A stretch of 64,000 nt of DNA from Tianweitania sediminis (lineage in GTDB: Bacteria > Pseudomonadota > Alphaproteobacteria > Rhizobiales > Rhizobiaceae). Positions 37,367-46,760 of this stretch are shown here, piece after piece. Positions within the stretch are counted from its first letter, which is position 1; the number at the start of each line of letters is the position of its first letter. The stretch is taken from positions 124,001 to 188,000 of the forward strand of contig NZ_JAGIYY010000001.1 of assembly GCF_017813335.1 (NCBI RefSeq), given 5' to 3'. The notes beneath the pieces are model-generated. The model was not told the DNA's origin. It searched no databases and saw nothing but the letters and a program-made list of their open reading frames with translations. The translations under genes and the position numbers were made by a program.

Positions 37367-38716
37367 ATGTCGAACACCCCGAGCATCCGTAGCGGGATCG
37401 CCGTGCCGCGCTACACCAGCTATCCAACCGCTCCCCATTTCAGTGATCGCGTGGATGCGGGCACCTACGCGTCTTGGCTGAGCGAAATCAACCCCGGGGA
37501 TGCGCTTTCCCTTTACCTGCATCTGCCCTTCTGTGACCGATTATGCTGGTTCTGCGGCTGCCACACCAAGCAGGTGAGACGCTACGATCCGATCGCCGAT
37601 TACCTTGAAGCCCTTCATGTGGAGATCGAAACCGTTGCTGGCCATATAGGACGCAAACAAAAGGTTGGTGCCATCCACTTCGGCGGTGGCTCGCCCACGA
37701 TGATCAACCCAGCCGATCTCGTTCGCCTGCGGGCCCAGCTCGACACCGTCTTCGACGTGCTGCGCAGTTGCGAGATCAGCGTCGAGGTTGATCCCAACGA
37801 CATCACGGAAGACCGGCTGGATGCCTGGGCCGCCTTCGGTGTCACGCGCGCGAGCTTCGGCGTTCAGGATTTCGACGCGCGCGTTCAACAAAGCATCAAT
37901 CGGCTCCAGAGCTTCGAGCAAACCAAAGAAGCTCTCGATGGATTTCGCGCGCGCGGCGTTACTTCCGTCAACCTCGACGTGTTGTATGGCTTGCCGCATC
38001 AAACGGAAGACACGCTCGCAGCGACAATCGAGAAGGTGGTTGCGCTCTCCCCCGATCGCGTCGCTCTGTTCGGCTACGCCCATGTTCCCTGGATGAAAAA
38101 GCACCAAAGCATGATCGACGAAAGCTGGCTCCCAGATGCATCGGCCCGTTTCGCTCAAGCGGCGCTGGGTGCGAACCTGCTGACGCACGCCGGCTATCTC
38201 CCTGTCGGCATCGACCACTTCGCCTTGCCGGAAGACGACCTCGCCAAGGCCTCGCGCGCCAACACGCTTCGCCGCAACTTCCAGGGCTATACGACCGACC
38301 AGGCGCAGGTGCTGATCGGTCTCGGGGCGTCATCCATCAGTTCCCTGCCGCAGGGCTACGTGCAGTGCGTGACAGCCACGCACGACTACAGCCGCAGAGC
38401 CTTGGCTGGCGAATTGCCCGTTGCGCGAGGCTACAAGCTGACGAGCGCCGATCGTGCCCGAGGCTGGATTATCGAGAACCTGATGTGCCGCTTCGGATTC
38501 TCCGCGGCGCAGCTACGCACACTTTTTCCTGCCGAGGCCGATGCTCTTCTGGCGCAAGCGGCGCTGCTCGCGGCTGCCGACAAAGACGGTCACGTCCGAT
38601 ATGCAGATTCGCATTTCAAGGTCACGGAAGCGGGGCGCCCGTTCGTGCGCGTGGTTGCATCCGGGTTCGATGCCTTCCTCGGAACGTCCTCCGCCCGCCA
38701 TTCCGCTGCCGTTTAA
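37367..38716 (+). CDS. hemN: Oxygen-independent coproporphyrinogen III dehydrogenase
   Basis: 449 residues, close to 457 of E. coli HemN. Radical SAM cluster C56-x3-C60-x2-C63 (FCDRLCWFCGC, with the extra Cys65 typical of HemN), FGGGSPT glycine motif, and an N-terminal RYTSYPTAPHF leader. It makes protoporphyrinogen IX without oxygen, supplying heme for the cbb3 oxidase under low O2. ATG at 37367 follows CCGGAGA. FNR control fits this role. Confidence 0.95.
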   Translation: MSNTPSIRSGIAVPRYTSYPTAPHFSDRVDAGTYASWLSEINPGDALSLYLHLPFCDRLCWFCGCHTKQVRRYDPIADYLEALHVEIETVAGHIGRKQKVGAIHFGGGSPTMINPADLVRLRAQLDTVFDVLRSCEISVEVDPNDITEDRLDAWAAFGVTRASFGVQDFDARVQQSINRLQSFEQTKEALDGFRARGVTSVNLDVLYGLPHQTEDTLAATIEKVVALSPDRVALFGYAHVPWMKKHQSMIDESWLPDASARFAQAALGANLLTHAGYLPVGIDHFALPEDDLAKASRANTLRRNFQGYTTDQAQVLIGLGASSISSLPQGYVQCVTATHDYSRRALAGELPVARGYKLTSADRARGWIIENLMCRFGFSAAQLRTLFPAEADALLAQAALLAAADKDGHVRYADSHFKVTEAGRPFVRVVASGFDAFLGTSSARHSAAV

Positions 38717-39059
38717 GGGCTCATGTGCGGGGGAGTGGCGAAATCAAATGTGCGCAGCGACCCCAACCCTTCTCAGCGGAACCTTGCCACAGATTTCGTT
38801 CATGCGGCGCATGATGTTGTCCATGCAGGGGTGGCGCATCTCTGCTCGTTCCACCGTCGAGTCGACGAGTGCGATGGTCGCCAAAGGGATGCTAGTCCAT
38901 CGCACAAGCTCATCTGCGGAGGTCGGCGTCGCTGTGGCCGGTCATTCGGAACTTCTGGAACGAGCCCCGTAAGCTGCCGCTGGACGTGTGCTCGACTCCG
39001 CTCCTTCACGACCTCGGCCGCAGTCATTCCAGGTGCTGGTATCGCCGAACTTCGTCGCC
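38717..39059. other. 343 bp without a supported gene
   Basis: No coding frame with convincing protein character. A minus-strand frame near 38750-38890 reads like a fragment (…MRHPCMDNIMRRMNEICG…) but has no complete start-to-stop structure; it could be a decayed gene end. No promoter, repeat or hairpin stands out. Confidence 0.4.
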
Positions 39060-39944
39060 TCAACTTTTCCGGCGGTAGCCGAGGTTCGCCGAGACCTTAT
39101 CTGCCGCGGCGAGAAGGCTCTCGATAAGGTTGGTCGGCGGCGTTTCAGGGATGTGCTGAATAGAATCGGTCATCGCGATGGCGCCGACATAATCGCCAAG
39201 GGCATCGAAGATTGGCGCGGCAACCGCGTTGAGCCCCACCATTGATTCGTTCGGACCCGTCGCCCAGCGCCGCTTGCGGACTGCTTCGACTTCCTGGCGC
39301 AGTCGCGCCGGCTCGGAGATCGTGTAGGGCGTGCGCATCGGCAGGCCCTCTGAGATCACCCTGGGCAGGAGAAGCTCGTCGCCGAAAGCCAGCGTGACCT
39401 TACCCTGCGCGCTCGCGTGATACTCCATCAGCGAGCCGGGTTTCACGAAGATCTCGATGTTTGATCGGCTTGGCATGACCAGGAGAATACGCACGCCGTC
39501 TCGTTCGGGCTGGCTGATGGCCACGGCATGTCCGGTCTGGTCGCGCAGCTCGCGCGCAACCTCGCGGGCCGAGGTCGCCAACTCGAAGCTTTCGCTGACT
39601 GCCTGTCCGAGCGCCATCAGCCTAGCGCTGATGGAATAGCGCTCGGTTTCCTCGTTGCGCATCAGGTAGCCGGCCGACACCAGAGTCTGCAGGTGACGGT
39701 GGATCCGGCTCTTGGTAGTCGTGAAAGCCCGCGCCATCTCCGACACGCCGACCGATGTCTGGCAGCGCGCGACATATTCGAGGATTTCCAAGGCGAACTC
39801 GACCGCCTGAATCGAGCCGCCCTTTCCAGCTTCCGTTACCCGTGGCCGGCCATCGAAGGGCGCCGGTTTCGCGTCAGGGACGTCGATGGCTTTACTCTTC
39901 TTCGGTGTGTGGACGATGTCGCCAGTGTCAATGCGTCGGTTCAT
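39060..39944 (-). CDS. IclR family transcriptional regulator
   Basis: 294 residues. A winged helix-turn-helix (about 42-105: SIQAVEFALEILEYV...VSEMARAFTTTKSRIHRHLQTLVSAGYL) and a C-terminal GAF-like effector domain, with an unusual N-terminal extension of about 40 residues. It follows the cupin-like gene by 6 bp and shares its transcript, divergent from the TRAP operon. It likely controls that operon in response to the transported substrate or an intermediate. Two 17-bp IclR-like sites lie in the intergenic region. Confidence 0.9.
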   Translation of the reverse strand: MNRRIDTGDIVHTPKKSKAIDVPDAKPAPFDGRPRVTEAGKGGSIQAVEFALEILEYVARCQTSVGVSEMARAFTTTKSRIHRHLQTLVSAGYLMRNEETERYSISARLMALGQAVSESFELATSAREVARELRDQTGHAVAISQPERDGVRILLVMPSRSNIEIFVKPGSLMEYHASAQGKVTLAFGDELLLPRVISEGLPMRTPYTISEPARLRQEVEAVRKRRWATGPNESMVGLNAVAAPIFDALGDYVGAIAMTDSIQHIPETPPTNLIESLLAAADKVSANLGYRRKS

Positions 39945-39950
39945 GGGGTC

Positions 39951-40862
39951 TCAGGCATACGAGGATGGCATGGGATACTCGTCTGCGTTGAGAACCCAGC
40001 CTTGGTTGGAAAAATCAACGCGCGGCGGTGAAAAGATATCCACCAGTTGGTTGAGGCCGTGGTCCATGCCGCGCGATGTGTGGATCGCGGGCGGCGGTAT
40101 CACCGTGAGAGATGGGGACTGCACAAGAGCGTGTTCATCGTCGCGCCAGGCATTCAGATTTGTGGTCCATGGCCACCGCAGATGGTGTGTGAAGGCGCCG
40201 TCGAGCGCCAGCGAACCTTGCTCGAAATCGTCGTGGTGATGCGGCGATAGCTTGGTGATGTCGCGCGGACCATTCTGCGCGTCGAGATAGTTCACCATCA
40301 AAGTCGTGCAGCGGAAGATGCGTCCAAAGCGGCCGGGCGTCGGCGGGACATCGAGGCTGTAGGCACGAATGCGGAAGCCGCCCACTGGATCCGGCCACGG
40401 CTCGAGCAAGGTGACGTTCGGGTGCTGCTCGGCATAGGAGTCGGCGTTGGCGCAAAGCGCGTTGAGATCGTCCGATCGGGTGGAAAATATGCGGGTCGCT
40501 CGGCCACCTTTTGGCAAACTGATCCGGCTGTCGCCCGGCGGGAGGATCACCAGCGAAAAGCCGTCAACCTCCACCCGCTCGCCATTCGCTTGCACGACCG
40601 CCGGCGTTTCGCGGTCTGACAGGAGAAGCACGTATTCGTCGACCTGACTGGTGCGCGACAAGGAACCGCCGGCTTGCAGCTCGCTGTAGCCAACGAGGAA
40701 GTTCTGGCCGCGCGTTAGCCAGGTCTTCGCGCCATCTTCGGTGAATTGCGGATCGGTTTCGTAGAACAGGCCGTAGTCAGCGCCTGAAAATCGCATCGGC
40801 GCAGCAACAGGCGCTGCAGAGGCTGCCGCCATCCTTGCTCGCGGATCTGTCTGGTCATACAT
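39951..40862 (-). CDS. Cupin-like (double-stranded beta-helix) protein, unknown function
   Basis: 303 residues that look like two tandem beta-helix halves (about 30-135 and 165-290). The second half has metal-ligand candidates in KLSPHHHDDFEQGSLAL and HTSRGMDHGLNQLVDIF, the cupin H-x-H...E and later His pattern. It could be an isomerase or dioxygenase acting on the substrate of this locus. GGGAGAGAGAA precedes the ATG. No named family was recognised. Confidence 0.7.
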   Translation of the reverse strand: MYDQTDPRARMAAASAAPVAAPMRFSGADYGLFYETDPQFTEDGAKTWLTRGQNFLVGYSELQAGGSLSRTSQVDEYVLLLSDRETPAVVQANGERVEVDGFSLVILPPGDSRISLPKGGRATRIFSTRSDDLNALCANADSYAEQHPNVTLLEPWPDPVGGFRIRAYSLDVPPTPGRFGRIFRCTTLMVNYLDAQNGPRDITKLSPHHHDDFEQGSLALDGAFTHHLRWPWTTNLNAWRDDEHALVQSPSLTVIPPPAIHTSRGMDHGLNQLVDIFSPPRVDFSNQGWVLNADEYPMPSSYA

Positions 40863-40880
40863 CGCTTCTCTCTCCCGATC

Positions 40881-40897
40881 GTTCTTTAGTACAGAAC
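40881..40897. promoter_or_regulatory. Candidate IclR operator 1
   Basis: GTTCTTTAGTACAGAAC: perfect 5-bp arms GTTCT/AGAAC and near-symmetry through its centre, 18 bp upstream of the cupin start. Resembles the second site at 41024. Confidence 0.5.
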
Positions 40898-40981
40898 AAT
40901 GACATCAAAAAATGACCGGGCGCTATGCACATTGTCAAGAGTGCGGCTCACACGCGGTCTGAAAATCTGTGTTCCCGCCGC

Positions 40982-41010
40982 TTGACAGGGAAAATGTTTC
41001 AAAACACTAT
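40982..41010 (+). promoter_or_regulatory. Candidate sigma-70 promoter of TRAP operon
   Basis: TTGACA (40982-40987), 17-bp spacer, CACTAT (41005-41010), about 44 bp before the dctP ATG. A perfect -35 but a weak -10. The candidate operator at 41024 lies just downstream, a place suited to repression. Confidence 0.5.
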
Positions 41011-41023
41011 TATTAGTAACAGC

Positions 41024-41040
41024 GTTCTGCATAACGAAAC
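41024..41040. promoter_or_regulatory. Candidate IclR operator 2
   Basis: GTTCTGCATAACGAAAC, 17 bp, sharing GTTCT, an A at position 8, AC at 11-12 and the AAC end with operator 1. It sits in the presumed dctP leader. Confidence 0.4.
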
Positions 41041-41053
41041 GGAGGAGACGTTC

Positions 41054-42052
41054 ATGCTGACTCGCAGACAGGTACTCGCATCCACCAGCGCAATCGCCGC
41101 AACACTTGCCATGCCTAATATCGCCCGTGCCGCACCGATCCACATGCGGTACGCGCATGCTGCCAACGAGATCCACCCCGGCCATATCGCCGCTCTGGAG
41201 TTCAAGAAGGCGCTGGAAACACTTGTTCCGGGTGCTATCGAGATCACCATCTTCCCGAACCGACAGCTCGGCGAAGACAAGCAGAACCTTGAATCGACAA
41301 TCGCGGGCGTGATCGACCTTTGCGGTTGCTCGGGCGTCCAGATCCCGCTCGTCACAGGGCGGCAGGCACTGGATGCCTATCAACTGCCCTTCCTGATCCG
41401 CGATTACGATCACTTCACCGAACTGGCGATGAGCGATGTCGGCCAGAAGCTGTTGGACGACCTAGAACCGGCCGGCATCGTTGGCTTGCAAACTACGGAT
41501 ATCGGCAAGCGCCACTTCGTGTCTGCTACGAAAGTAGTGAAAACTCTGCCGGATTTCGCCGGGTTGAAGACCCGAATACTGCCTGTTCCGCTTCATAAAG
41601 CGATCTGGGAAGCCGTGGGTACCTCGCCAGTGGGGCTGCCCTATGGCGAAGTGTACGGCGCCCTTGAAACCAAGGTGATCGACGCGGTCGAGATCAACGT
41701 TTCGTCGATGCTTTCGGAAAACCTTTGGGAGGTCGGCAAGAACTTCACGCTGACCGGCCACTACCCCTGGCACAACGTCACGGCGATCAACAAGATGGTG
41801 TTCGATGGCTTGCCGGAGGAACTGCAGACTGCTCTTCGAGAGGCGGGCAGGCAGTCGATCAAGCCGACGATGGAGTACACGGCCAACCAGGATGCCACCG
41901 GGCGTGATGAACTCCGGGCCAAGGGCGTCAGCATCTACGAGCTCGAAAACATCGACGAGATGAAGACGAAAGTGGCACCGATCGTCGAGACCTGGAGTGC
42001 CAAGGACCCCTTGATCGCCGAATTCGTCAAGGCCGCGCAAAGCGGGGTCTGA
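41054..42052 (+). CDS. TRAP transporter substrate-binding protein (DctP family)
   Basis: 332 residues. Twin-Arg-like signal (MLTRRQVLASTSAIAATLAM...ARA) then a DctP fold with the conserved FPNRQLGEDKQNLES, TRILPVPLHKAIWEAVGTSPVGLPYGEVY and EINVSSM segments. The Arg in TRILP usually pairs with a substrate carboxylate. It captures an organic acid in the periplasm. ATG at 41054 has GGAGGAGACG upstream. First gene of a TRAP-catabolic operon. Confidence 0.92.
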   Translation: MLTRRQVLASTSAIAATLAMPNIARAAPIHMRYAHAANEIHPGHIAALEFKKALETLVPGAIEITIFPNRQLGEDKQNLESTIAGVIDLCGCSGVQIPLVTGRQALDAYQLPFLIRDYDHFTELAMSDVGQKLLDDLEPAGIVGLQTTDIGKRHFVSATKVVKTLPDFAGLKTRILPVPLHKAIWEAVGTSPVGLPYGEVYGALETKVIDAVEINVSSMLSENLWEVGKNFTLTGHYPWHNVTAINKMVFDGLPEELQTALREAGRQSIKPTMEYTANQDATGRDELRAKGVSIYELENIDEMKTKVAPIVETWSAKDPLIAEFVKAAQSGV

Positions 42053-42068
42053 TCACGGCAGGAACCGA

Positions 42069-42728
42069 GTGATCGCGATTGCCCGGTTCAAGCTTGGTCC
42101 TGCGCGGGCGCAAGAGCCCGCGTGCTCGAAGCCACAGGTGCTTGCAGTGACGATTTCGACCCTCTCCGAACAGGTGGTCTGGCTTCGGCCGATTGCTTGG
42201 TACACAGGTTTTATCCGGTTTTTGGCCGGTGCTTCCATGCTGAGCGTGGTGGCGATCATGACCGCGCAGGTCATCGCCCGCTATGTGTTCAACTCCAGCC
42301 TGATCTGGGCGGAGGAACTCTGCCGCTATATCCTGATCTGGCAGACATTCCTGTTCATCGGCATGGCCTACAGCCGCGGTGAACTGGTTGCCGTCGACAT
42401 CATTCCCGACCTGTTGACGCCGAAGGTGCGCTTCGTCCTAAAGCTCCTGACGGCCATCCCCATCGTCATCTTTCTGTGGCTGATGATGACGAACGGCTAC
42501 GATTATTCGACCCGCTTCGCGCGTCAGGTCGTTCCCGCTATCGACTTCATCACCATGTCGCTGATCGGCCGTGGCGTCGGCGTGTCGATCTTCTGGGTTT
42601 ATGTTTCCGTCGCGGTCGGCTCGTTTTTGCTGATGCTCCACATCCTCGGATCGCTTGTCGGCGACTTCCTTGAAATCCGCAGCGGCGCGCCGGATGCCGC
42701 CCATCACCATACCAAACCGCAGGCGTAA
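42069..42728 (+). CDS. TRAP transporter small permease (DctQ family)
   Basis: 219 residues with four helices and the family WAEELCRYILIW motif at the end of helix 2. The GTG at 42069 has AGGA 6 bp upstream; a GTG at 42147 would remove 26 atypical residues and is an equal candidate. It bridges the binding protein and the large permease in the membrane. Confidence 0.88.
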   Translation: MIAIARFKLGPARAQEPACSKPQVLAVTISTLSEQVVWLRPIAWYTGFIRFLAGASMLSVVAIMTAQVIARYVFNSSLIWAEELCRYILIWQTFLFIGMAYSRGELVAVDIIPDLLTPKVRFVLKLLTAIPIVIFLWLMMTNGYDYSTRFARQVVPAIDFITMSLIGRGVGVSIFWVYVSVAVGSFLLMLHILGSLVGDFLEIRSGAPDAAHHHTKPQA

Positions 42729-42731
42729 ACG

Positions 42732-44006
42732 ATGGGCAGCTTCTTCGGCGCTTTCGTTCTTCTTCTCGCAACCGGTGTTCCGATTGCGCTGGCGCTCGGC
42801 GTCGGCGGAATGATCTACCTCTTCTTTTCCGGCAACGGCGCGATCATCCTGGCTTTTCCGCAGCGGATGATGGCCGGCGTCGACCAGTTCATCCTGCTCA
42901 CGATCCCCCTTTTCCTGCTTGCGGGGATGTTGATGAATGTGGGCGGTATTACCGACCGCATCGTGCAGTTTGCGCGCGCCATGGTGGGACATCGGCGGGG
43001 CGGCATGTCTTCGGTCACCGTGCTGTCGTCCGGCTTTTTCGCGGGCATTTCCGGCAGCGCCACGGCGGAGGCCTCCGCCCTCGGCTCCATCCTGATCCCC
43101 GCCATGCAGCGGCAAGGCATACCGCCGGCCTACGCTGCGGCGCTTGTCGGCGTCAGCGCGATCGTCGGTCCGATCATCCCGCCTTCGATCACCATGATCG
43201 TTTACGGCGTGCTCTCCGGCGCTTCCATCGGTCAGTTGTTTCTGGCCGGCGTGACGCCTGGCATCCTAATTCTAGGTGGTCTCCTGATCTATGCAACCTG
43301 GCGGGCCAAGCGCGACGGCTTTCCCGTGACCCCGAAGATGAGCTGGGATGAACGCCGCGGCGCAACGCTGCGGACTGTGCCAGCCCTGATCTTGCCGCTG
43401 ATCATCATTGTCGGCATCAAGACGGGCATCTTTACGCCGACCGAAGCCGCCGCCGTGGCGGTGATCTACGCGCTCTTCGTCGGCTTTGCTTATCGCGACC
43501 TGACCTTGACGCGCGTCTGGGAAGCGATGATTTCGACCGCGCTGGTCAGCTCCTCGATCCTGTTCATCACGGCCATGGCCAGCATCGTGGCCTTCGTGCT
43601 GACGCTTGAGCAGGTGCCCGCAACGATCGCCTCGGGCGTTTTGTCGATCAGCGACAATCCGATCATCGTGCTCATCATGCTCAATATCGTCCTGCTGATA
43701 CTGGGCATGTTCCTTGAGCCGATCTCTATCCTGATCCTGACCATGCCAATCCTCATGCAGTTCATGAAGATCATTGGAATGGACCCAGTTCAGTTCGGCA
43801 CGATGGTGGTGCTCAACGTCGTGATCGGCATGGCGACGCCGCCAGTCGGCATCCTCCTATTCATCGTCTGCGCTGCGTCCGGACAGAAGCTTGGTGCAGT
43901 TACGAAGGAAGCACTGCCTATGATCGCGATCTGCGTTCTTGTTCTGGCACTCGTCGCCGCCATCCCGGCGCTGACGCTGTGGCTGCCGCTGGCGATGCTT
44001 CCATGA
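42732..44006 (+). CDS. TRAP transporter large permease (DctM family)
   Basis: 424 residues, about 12 helices; SGSATAEASALGSILIPAM and PTEAAAVAVIYALFV are typical DctM segments. A sodium-driven secondary transporter channel. It lies 3 bp after the small permease gene. Confidence 0.95.
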   Translation: MGSFFGAFVLLLATGVPIALALGVGGMIYLFFSGNGAIILAFPQRMMAGVDQFILLTIPLFLLAGMLMNVGGITDRIVQFARAMVGHRRGGMSSVTVLSSGFFAGISGSATAEASALGSILIPAMQRQGIPPAYAAALVGVSAIVGPIIPPSITMIVYGVLSGASIGQLFLAGVTPGILILGGLLIYATWRAKRDGFPVTPKMSWDERRGATLRTVPALILPLIIIVGIKTGIFTPTEAAAVAVIYALFVGFAYRDLTLTRVWEAMISTALVSSSILFITAMASIVAFVLTLEQVPATIASGVLSISDNPIIVLIMLNIVLLILGMFLEPISILILTMPILMQFMKIIGMDPVQFGTMVVLNVVIGMATPPVGILLFIVCAASGQKLGAVTKEALPMIAICVLVLALVAAIPALTLWLPLAMLP

Positions 44007-44041
44007 CCCGACATTCGAAACATCAGAGGAGATAGGAGCAG

Positions 44042-44833
44042 ATGGCTTCGCGCGACTCCACGCCCACAGGTTTTCGCCAACGCTTCATGAGTGGCGAAAC
44101 ACTGGTCGGCACCTTCGTGAAAACGCCGGCTACCCACCCGATCGAGATCCTCGGCAGTCTCGGCTTCGAGTTCGTGGTGATCGACGAGGAACACGCTCCC
44201 TGGGACAGGATGGCAATCGATGCGGCATTGCTGGCGGCGCGTGCTTCCGGAACGGCCGGCATCGTTCGCGTGGCCGAACCCACGCCTGCCAAGATTCTGG
44301 CCGTCCTGGATGATGGCGCGACGGGCGTGCTCGTGCCGCATGTGAGTTCGGCAGCCAAGGCCCAAGAGATCGTCAAGGCATGCCGCTATCGCGGCGGTCG
44401 GCGCGGCTTCTCCAACACAACGCGAGCGGGCGATTTCGGTGCAGTCGGCGTGTGGCCCCATGTCGACGCGCAGGACGCGGCGGTGACCTTCATTGCCATG
44501 ATCGAGGACCCGGAAGCACTCGACGAGATTGACGCAATCGTCGGTACCGAAGGGCTCGATGGCGTCTTCATCGGCCGCGGCGACCTGACGGTGGCACTGG
44601 GTGCGCCGGCCATGGATGCGCCGGAAATCATGAGCGCCTGCGAGACGATCATCGCGGCGGCCAAGAAGGTCAACAAGCCGGTCGCCATGATGGTGGCCAA
44701 TGCCGACGACGCCAACCGCTTTCACGCCATGGGTGCGACCACGTTCATCGTCGCATCCGATCAGGGTTTCCTGCGCTTGGCCGCATCGAAAGCCTATGCC
44801 GACATTTCCGCCGTGGGCGCCAAGAGCGCCTGA
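44042..44833 (+). CDS. HpcH/HpaI class II aldolase
   Basis: 263 residues. The HpaI catalytic set is present: H51 (DEEHAPWD), R76 (VRV), E155 (AMIED) and D181 (GRGDL), binding a divalent metal and a pyruvate-type enolate. It should split or join a 2-keto-3-hydroxy or 4-hydroxy-2-oxo acid into pyruvate plus an aldehyde. The natural substrate is not determined by these residues. Confidence 0.9.
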   Translation: MASRDSTPTGFRQRFMSGETLVGTFVKTPATHPIEILGSLGFEFVVIDEEHAPWDRMAIDAALLAARASGTAGIVRVAEPTPAKILAVLDDGATGVLVPHVSSAAKAQEIVKACRYRGGRRGFSNTTRAGDFGAVGVWPHVDAQDAAVTFIAMIEDPEALDEIDAIVGTEGLDGVFIGRGDLTVALGAPAMDAPEIMSACETIIAAAKKVNKPVAMMVANADDANRFHAMGATTFIVASDQGFLRLAASKAYADISAVGAKSA

Positions 44834-44856
44834 GCGGAACAACGAGGAGACGAACA

Positions 44857-45801
44857 ATGGCCGACAACACCACAGACTATCCGATGATCGTGCCGCTTCC
44901 GGAAATGACTCCGGAACGCGCGGCCGAAGTGGCCGAACTTCTGGTCGACGCCGTTGATCTTCATTGCCACTCGGGACCGGCGGCGATGCCGCGCATTCTC
45001 GGCCACCTCGAAGCGTTCCAAATGGCCGAAGATGCCGGCTTCAAGGCGCTGCTCTATAAGGACCATTATTATGTCGGCATGCCGCATTGCGCGGTGCTGA
45101 AGGACATCTATCCCGACTCGGAGGTCGAGCTGTATTCGGGCGTCGCGCTCAACAACGCGTCGGGCGGCATCAACCCGCATGCGGTCGACCACAACATCAA
45201 GCTCGGCGGCAAGATAGTCTGGTTCCCGACCTTTGCGGCCAAGAACCATATCGAGGCCTATGCCTCGAAGAGCTTCCCTAAAACTGCCAAGCCGATGCTG
45301 CCGCCCATCCCGCTCACCGTGCTCGACGCCAATGGCAAGCTGATCGACGAGGCCAAACAGATCTGCGACCTGATCGCGGAAGGCGACATCATCCTGGCCG
45401 GCGGGCACCTGCATGTATCCGAGCTGTTCGTGCTTTTCGAGGAAGCCGCAAAGCGTGGCGTCAGGAAAATGTTGGTGAACCATCCTTCCTACATCATCGG
45501 CTGTTCTGACGAGGATATCCGCGGGCTGGTTGGACTCGGGGCCTATATGGAACACTCGATCTGCATGTTCATTCCCGGCCGCGCCAAGCAGCACGAAACG
45601 GAAGACCTCATCCACATGATGGAGGTGGCGGGCGTGGACCGCACCGTACTCGGCTCAGACCTCGGCCTGACGCAGGCGCCGAAGCCGGTGGATGGCTACC
45701 GCATGATCGTGTCGGACCTGCTCGACCATCAGGTCGACAAGGCCGATATCAAGAAGATCATCTCCACCAACGCCACCGGCCTGCTCAATCTCGCAGCCTG
45801 A
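44857..45801 (+). CDS. DUF6282-type metal-dependent hydrolase
   Basis: 314 residues. H36-C-H38 (VDLHCHSGP), a GGHLHVSE His, VNHPSY His and GSDLG Asp match an amidohydrolase/PHP-like metal site. I recognise the DLHCHSGP pattern as that of DUF6282 proteins, which lack an assigned reaction. It probably hydrolyses an amide, lactone or ester intermediate. It lies between the aldolase and BKACE genes, with GAGGAG before the ATG. Confidence 0.75.
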   Translation: MADNTTDYPMIVPLPEMTPERAAEVAELLVDAVDLHCHSGPAAMPRILGHLEAFQMAEDAGFKALLYKDHYYVGMPHCAVLKDIYPDSEVELYSGVALNNASGGINPHAVDHNIKLGGKIVWFPTFAAKNHIEAYASKSFPKTAKPMLPPIPLTVLDANGKLIDEAKQICDLIAEGDIILAGGHLHVSELFVLFEEAAKRGVRKMLVNHPSYIIGCSDEDIRGLVGLGAYMEHSICMFIPGRAKQHETEDLIHMMEVAGVDRTVLGSDLGLTQAPKPVDGYRMIVSDLLDHQVDKADIKKIISTNATGLLNLAA

Positions 45802-45827
45802 ACAGAACCAATCGAGGAGGAAAAGGG

Positions 45828-46760
45828 ATGGCTGCTGCTCGTAAAGTGATCATCACCTGCGCGGTGACGGGCTCGATCCACACCCCGTCTATGTCGCCGC
45901 ATCTGCCGGTGACGCCGGAAGAAATCGCCGATGCCGCGATCGGGGCGGCGGAAGCCGGTGCTGCGATCGTGCATCTGCATGCGCGCAATCCGCAGGACGG
46001 GTCGGCCGACCAATCGCCTGAAGCGTTCGAGCCGTTTCTGAAGGTGATCAAGCAGCGTTCCGACTGCGTGGTGAATATCACCACGGGCGGGGCCGCGACC
46101 ATGACAATCGAGGAGCGGCTGCGGCCGGTCTCGACCTTCAAGCCCGAAGTGGCCTCACTCAACATGGGGTCGATGAATTTCGGGCTTTACCCCATGCTGA
46201 ACCGCTACAAGGAGTTCAAGCACGAGTGGGAGCGCGACTATCTCGAAGGCTCGCGCGACCGCATCTTCAAGAACACCTTCGCCGATATCGAGAACATCCT
46301 GACCACCTGCGCCGAGAACGGAACCCGCTTCGAGGTGGAATGCTACGATATCGGCCACCTCTACACGCTTGCGCATTTCGTGGATCGCGGCATCGTCAAG
46401 CCGCCTTTCTTCGTGCAAAGCGTGTTCGGCATTCTGGGCGGCATCGGCCAGCATCCGGAAGACGTTATGCATATGAAAAGGACGGCCGACCGGCTGTTCG
46501 GCGATCAGTATTCCTGGTCGGTGCTGGGCGCTGGTTCAAACCAGATGCGCATTGCGGCGCAAGCGGCGGCGATCGGCGGCAATGTGCGGGTGGGTCTGGA
46601 AGATTCACTGTGGATCGGACCGGGCCAGCTTGCAAAAAGCAATGCCGAGCAGGTCACCAAGGTTCGTGGCATCATCGAAGGGCTGGGCCTTTCAATCGCC
46701 ACGCCGGATGAAGCGCGCGAGATCCTGCAGCTCAAGGGCGCGGACCGAGTGGCGTTCTAG
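45828..46760 (+). CDS. Beta-keto acid cleavage enzyme (BKACE/DUF849)
   Basis: 310 residues. Zn ligands H49 and H51 (VHLHAR) and a late GLEDS Glu, plus a NITTGG motif, match the BKACE family, whose founder Kce condenses 3-keto-5-aminohexanoate with acetyl-CoA to give acetoacetate and a CoA ester. Members use different beta-keto acids, so the locus substrate probably carries or yields one. Its TAG stop shares a base with the next GTG. Confidence 0.9.
   Translation: MAAARKVIITCAVTGSIHTPSMSPHLPVTPEEIADAAIGAAEAGAAIVHLHARNPQDGSADQSPEAFEPFLKVIKQRSDCVVNITTGGAATMTIEERLRPVSTFKPEVASLNMGSMNFGLYPMLNRYKEFKHEWERDYLEGSRDRIFKNTFADIENILTTCAENGTRFEVECYDIGHLYTLAHFVDRGIVKPPFFVQSVFGILGGIGQHPEDVMHMKRTADRLFGDQYSWSVLGAGSNQMRIAAQAAAIGGNVRVGLEDSLWIGPGQLAKSNAEQVTKVRGIIEGLGLSIATPDEAREILQLKGADRVAF

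Noticed and set aside
38717-39127. Short ORFs on both strands between hemN and the IclR gene
   Set aside because: Cys, Arg and Ser-rich products without motifs; the longer one runs into the IclR gene on the opposite strand.
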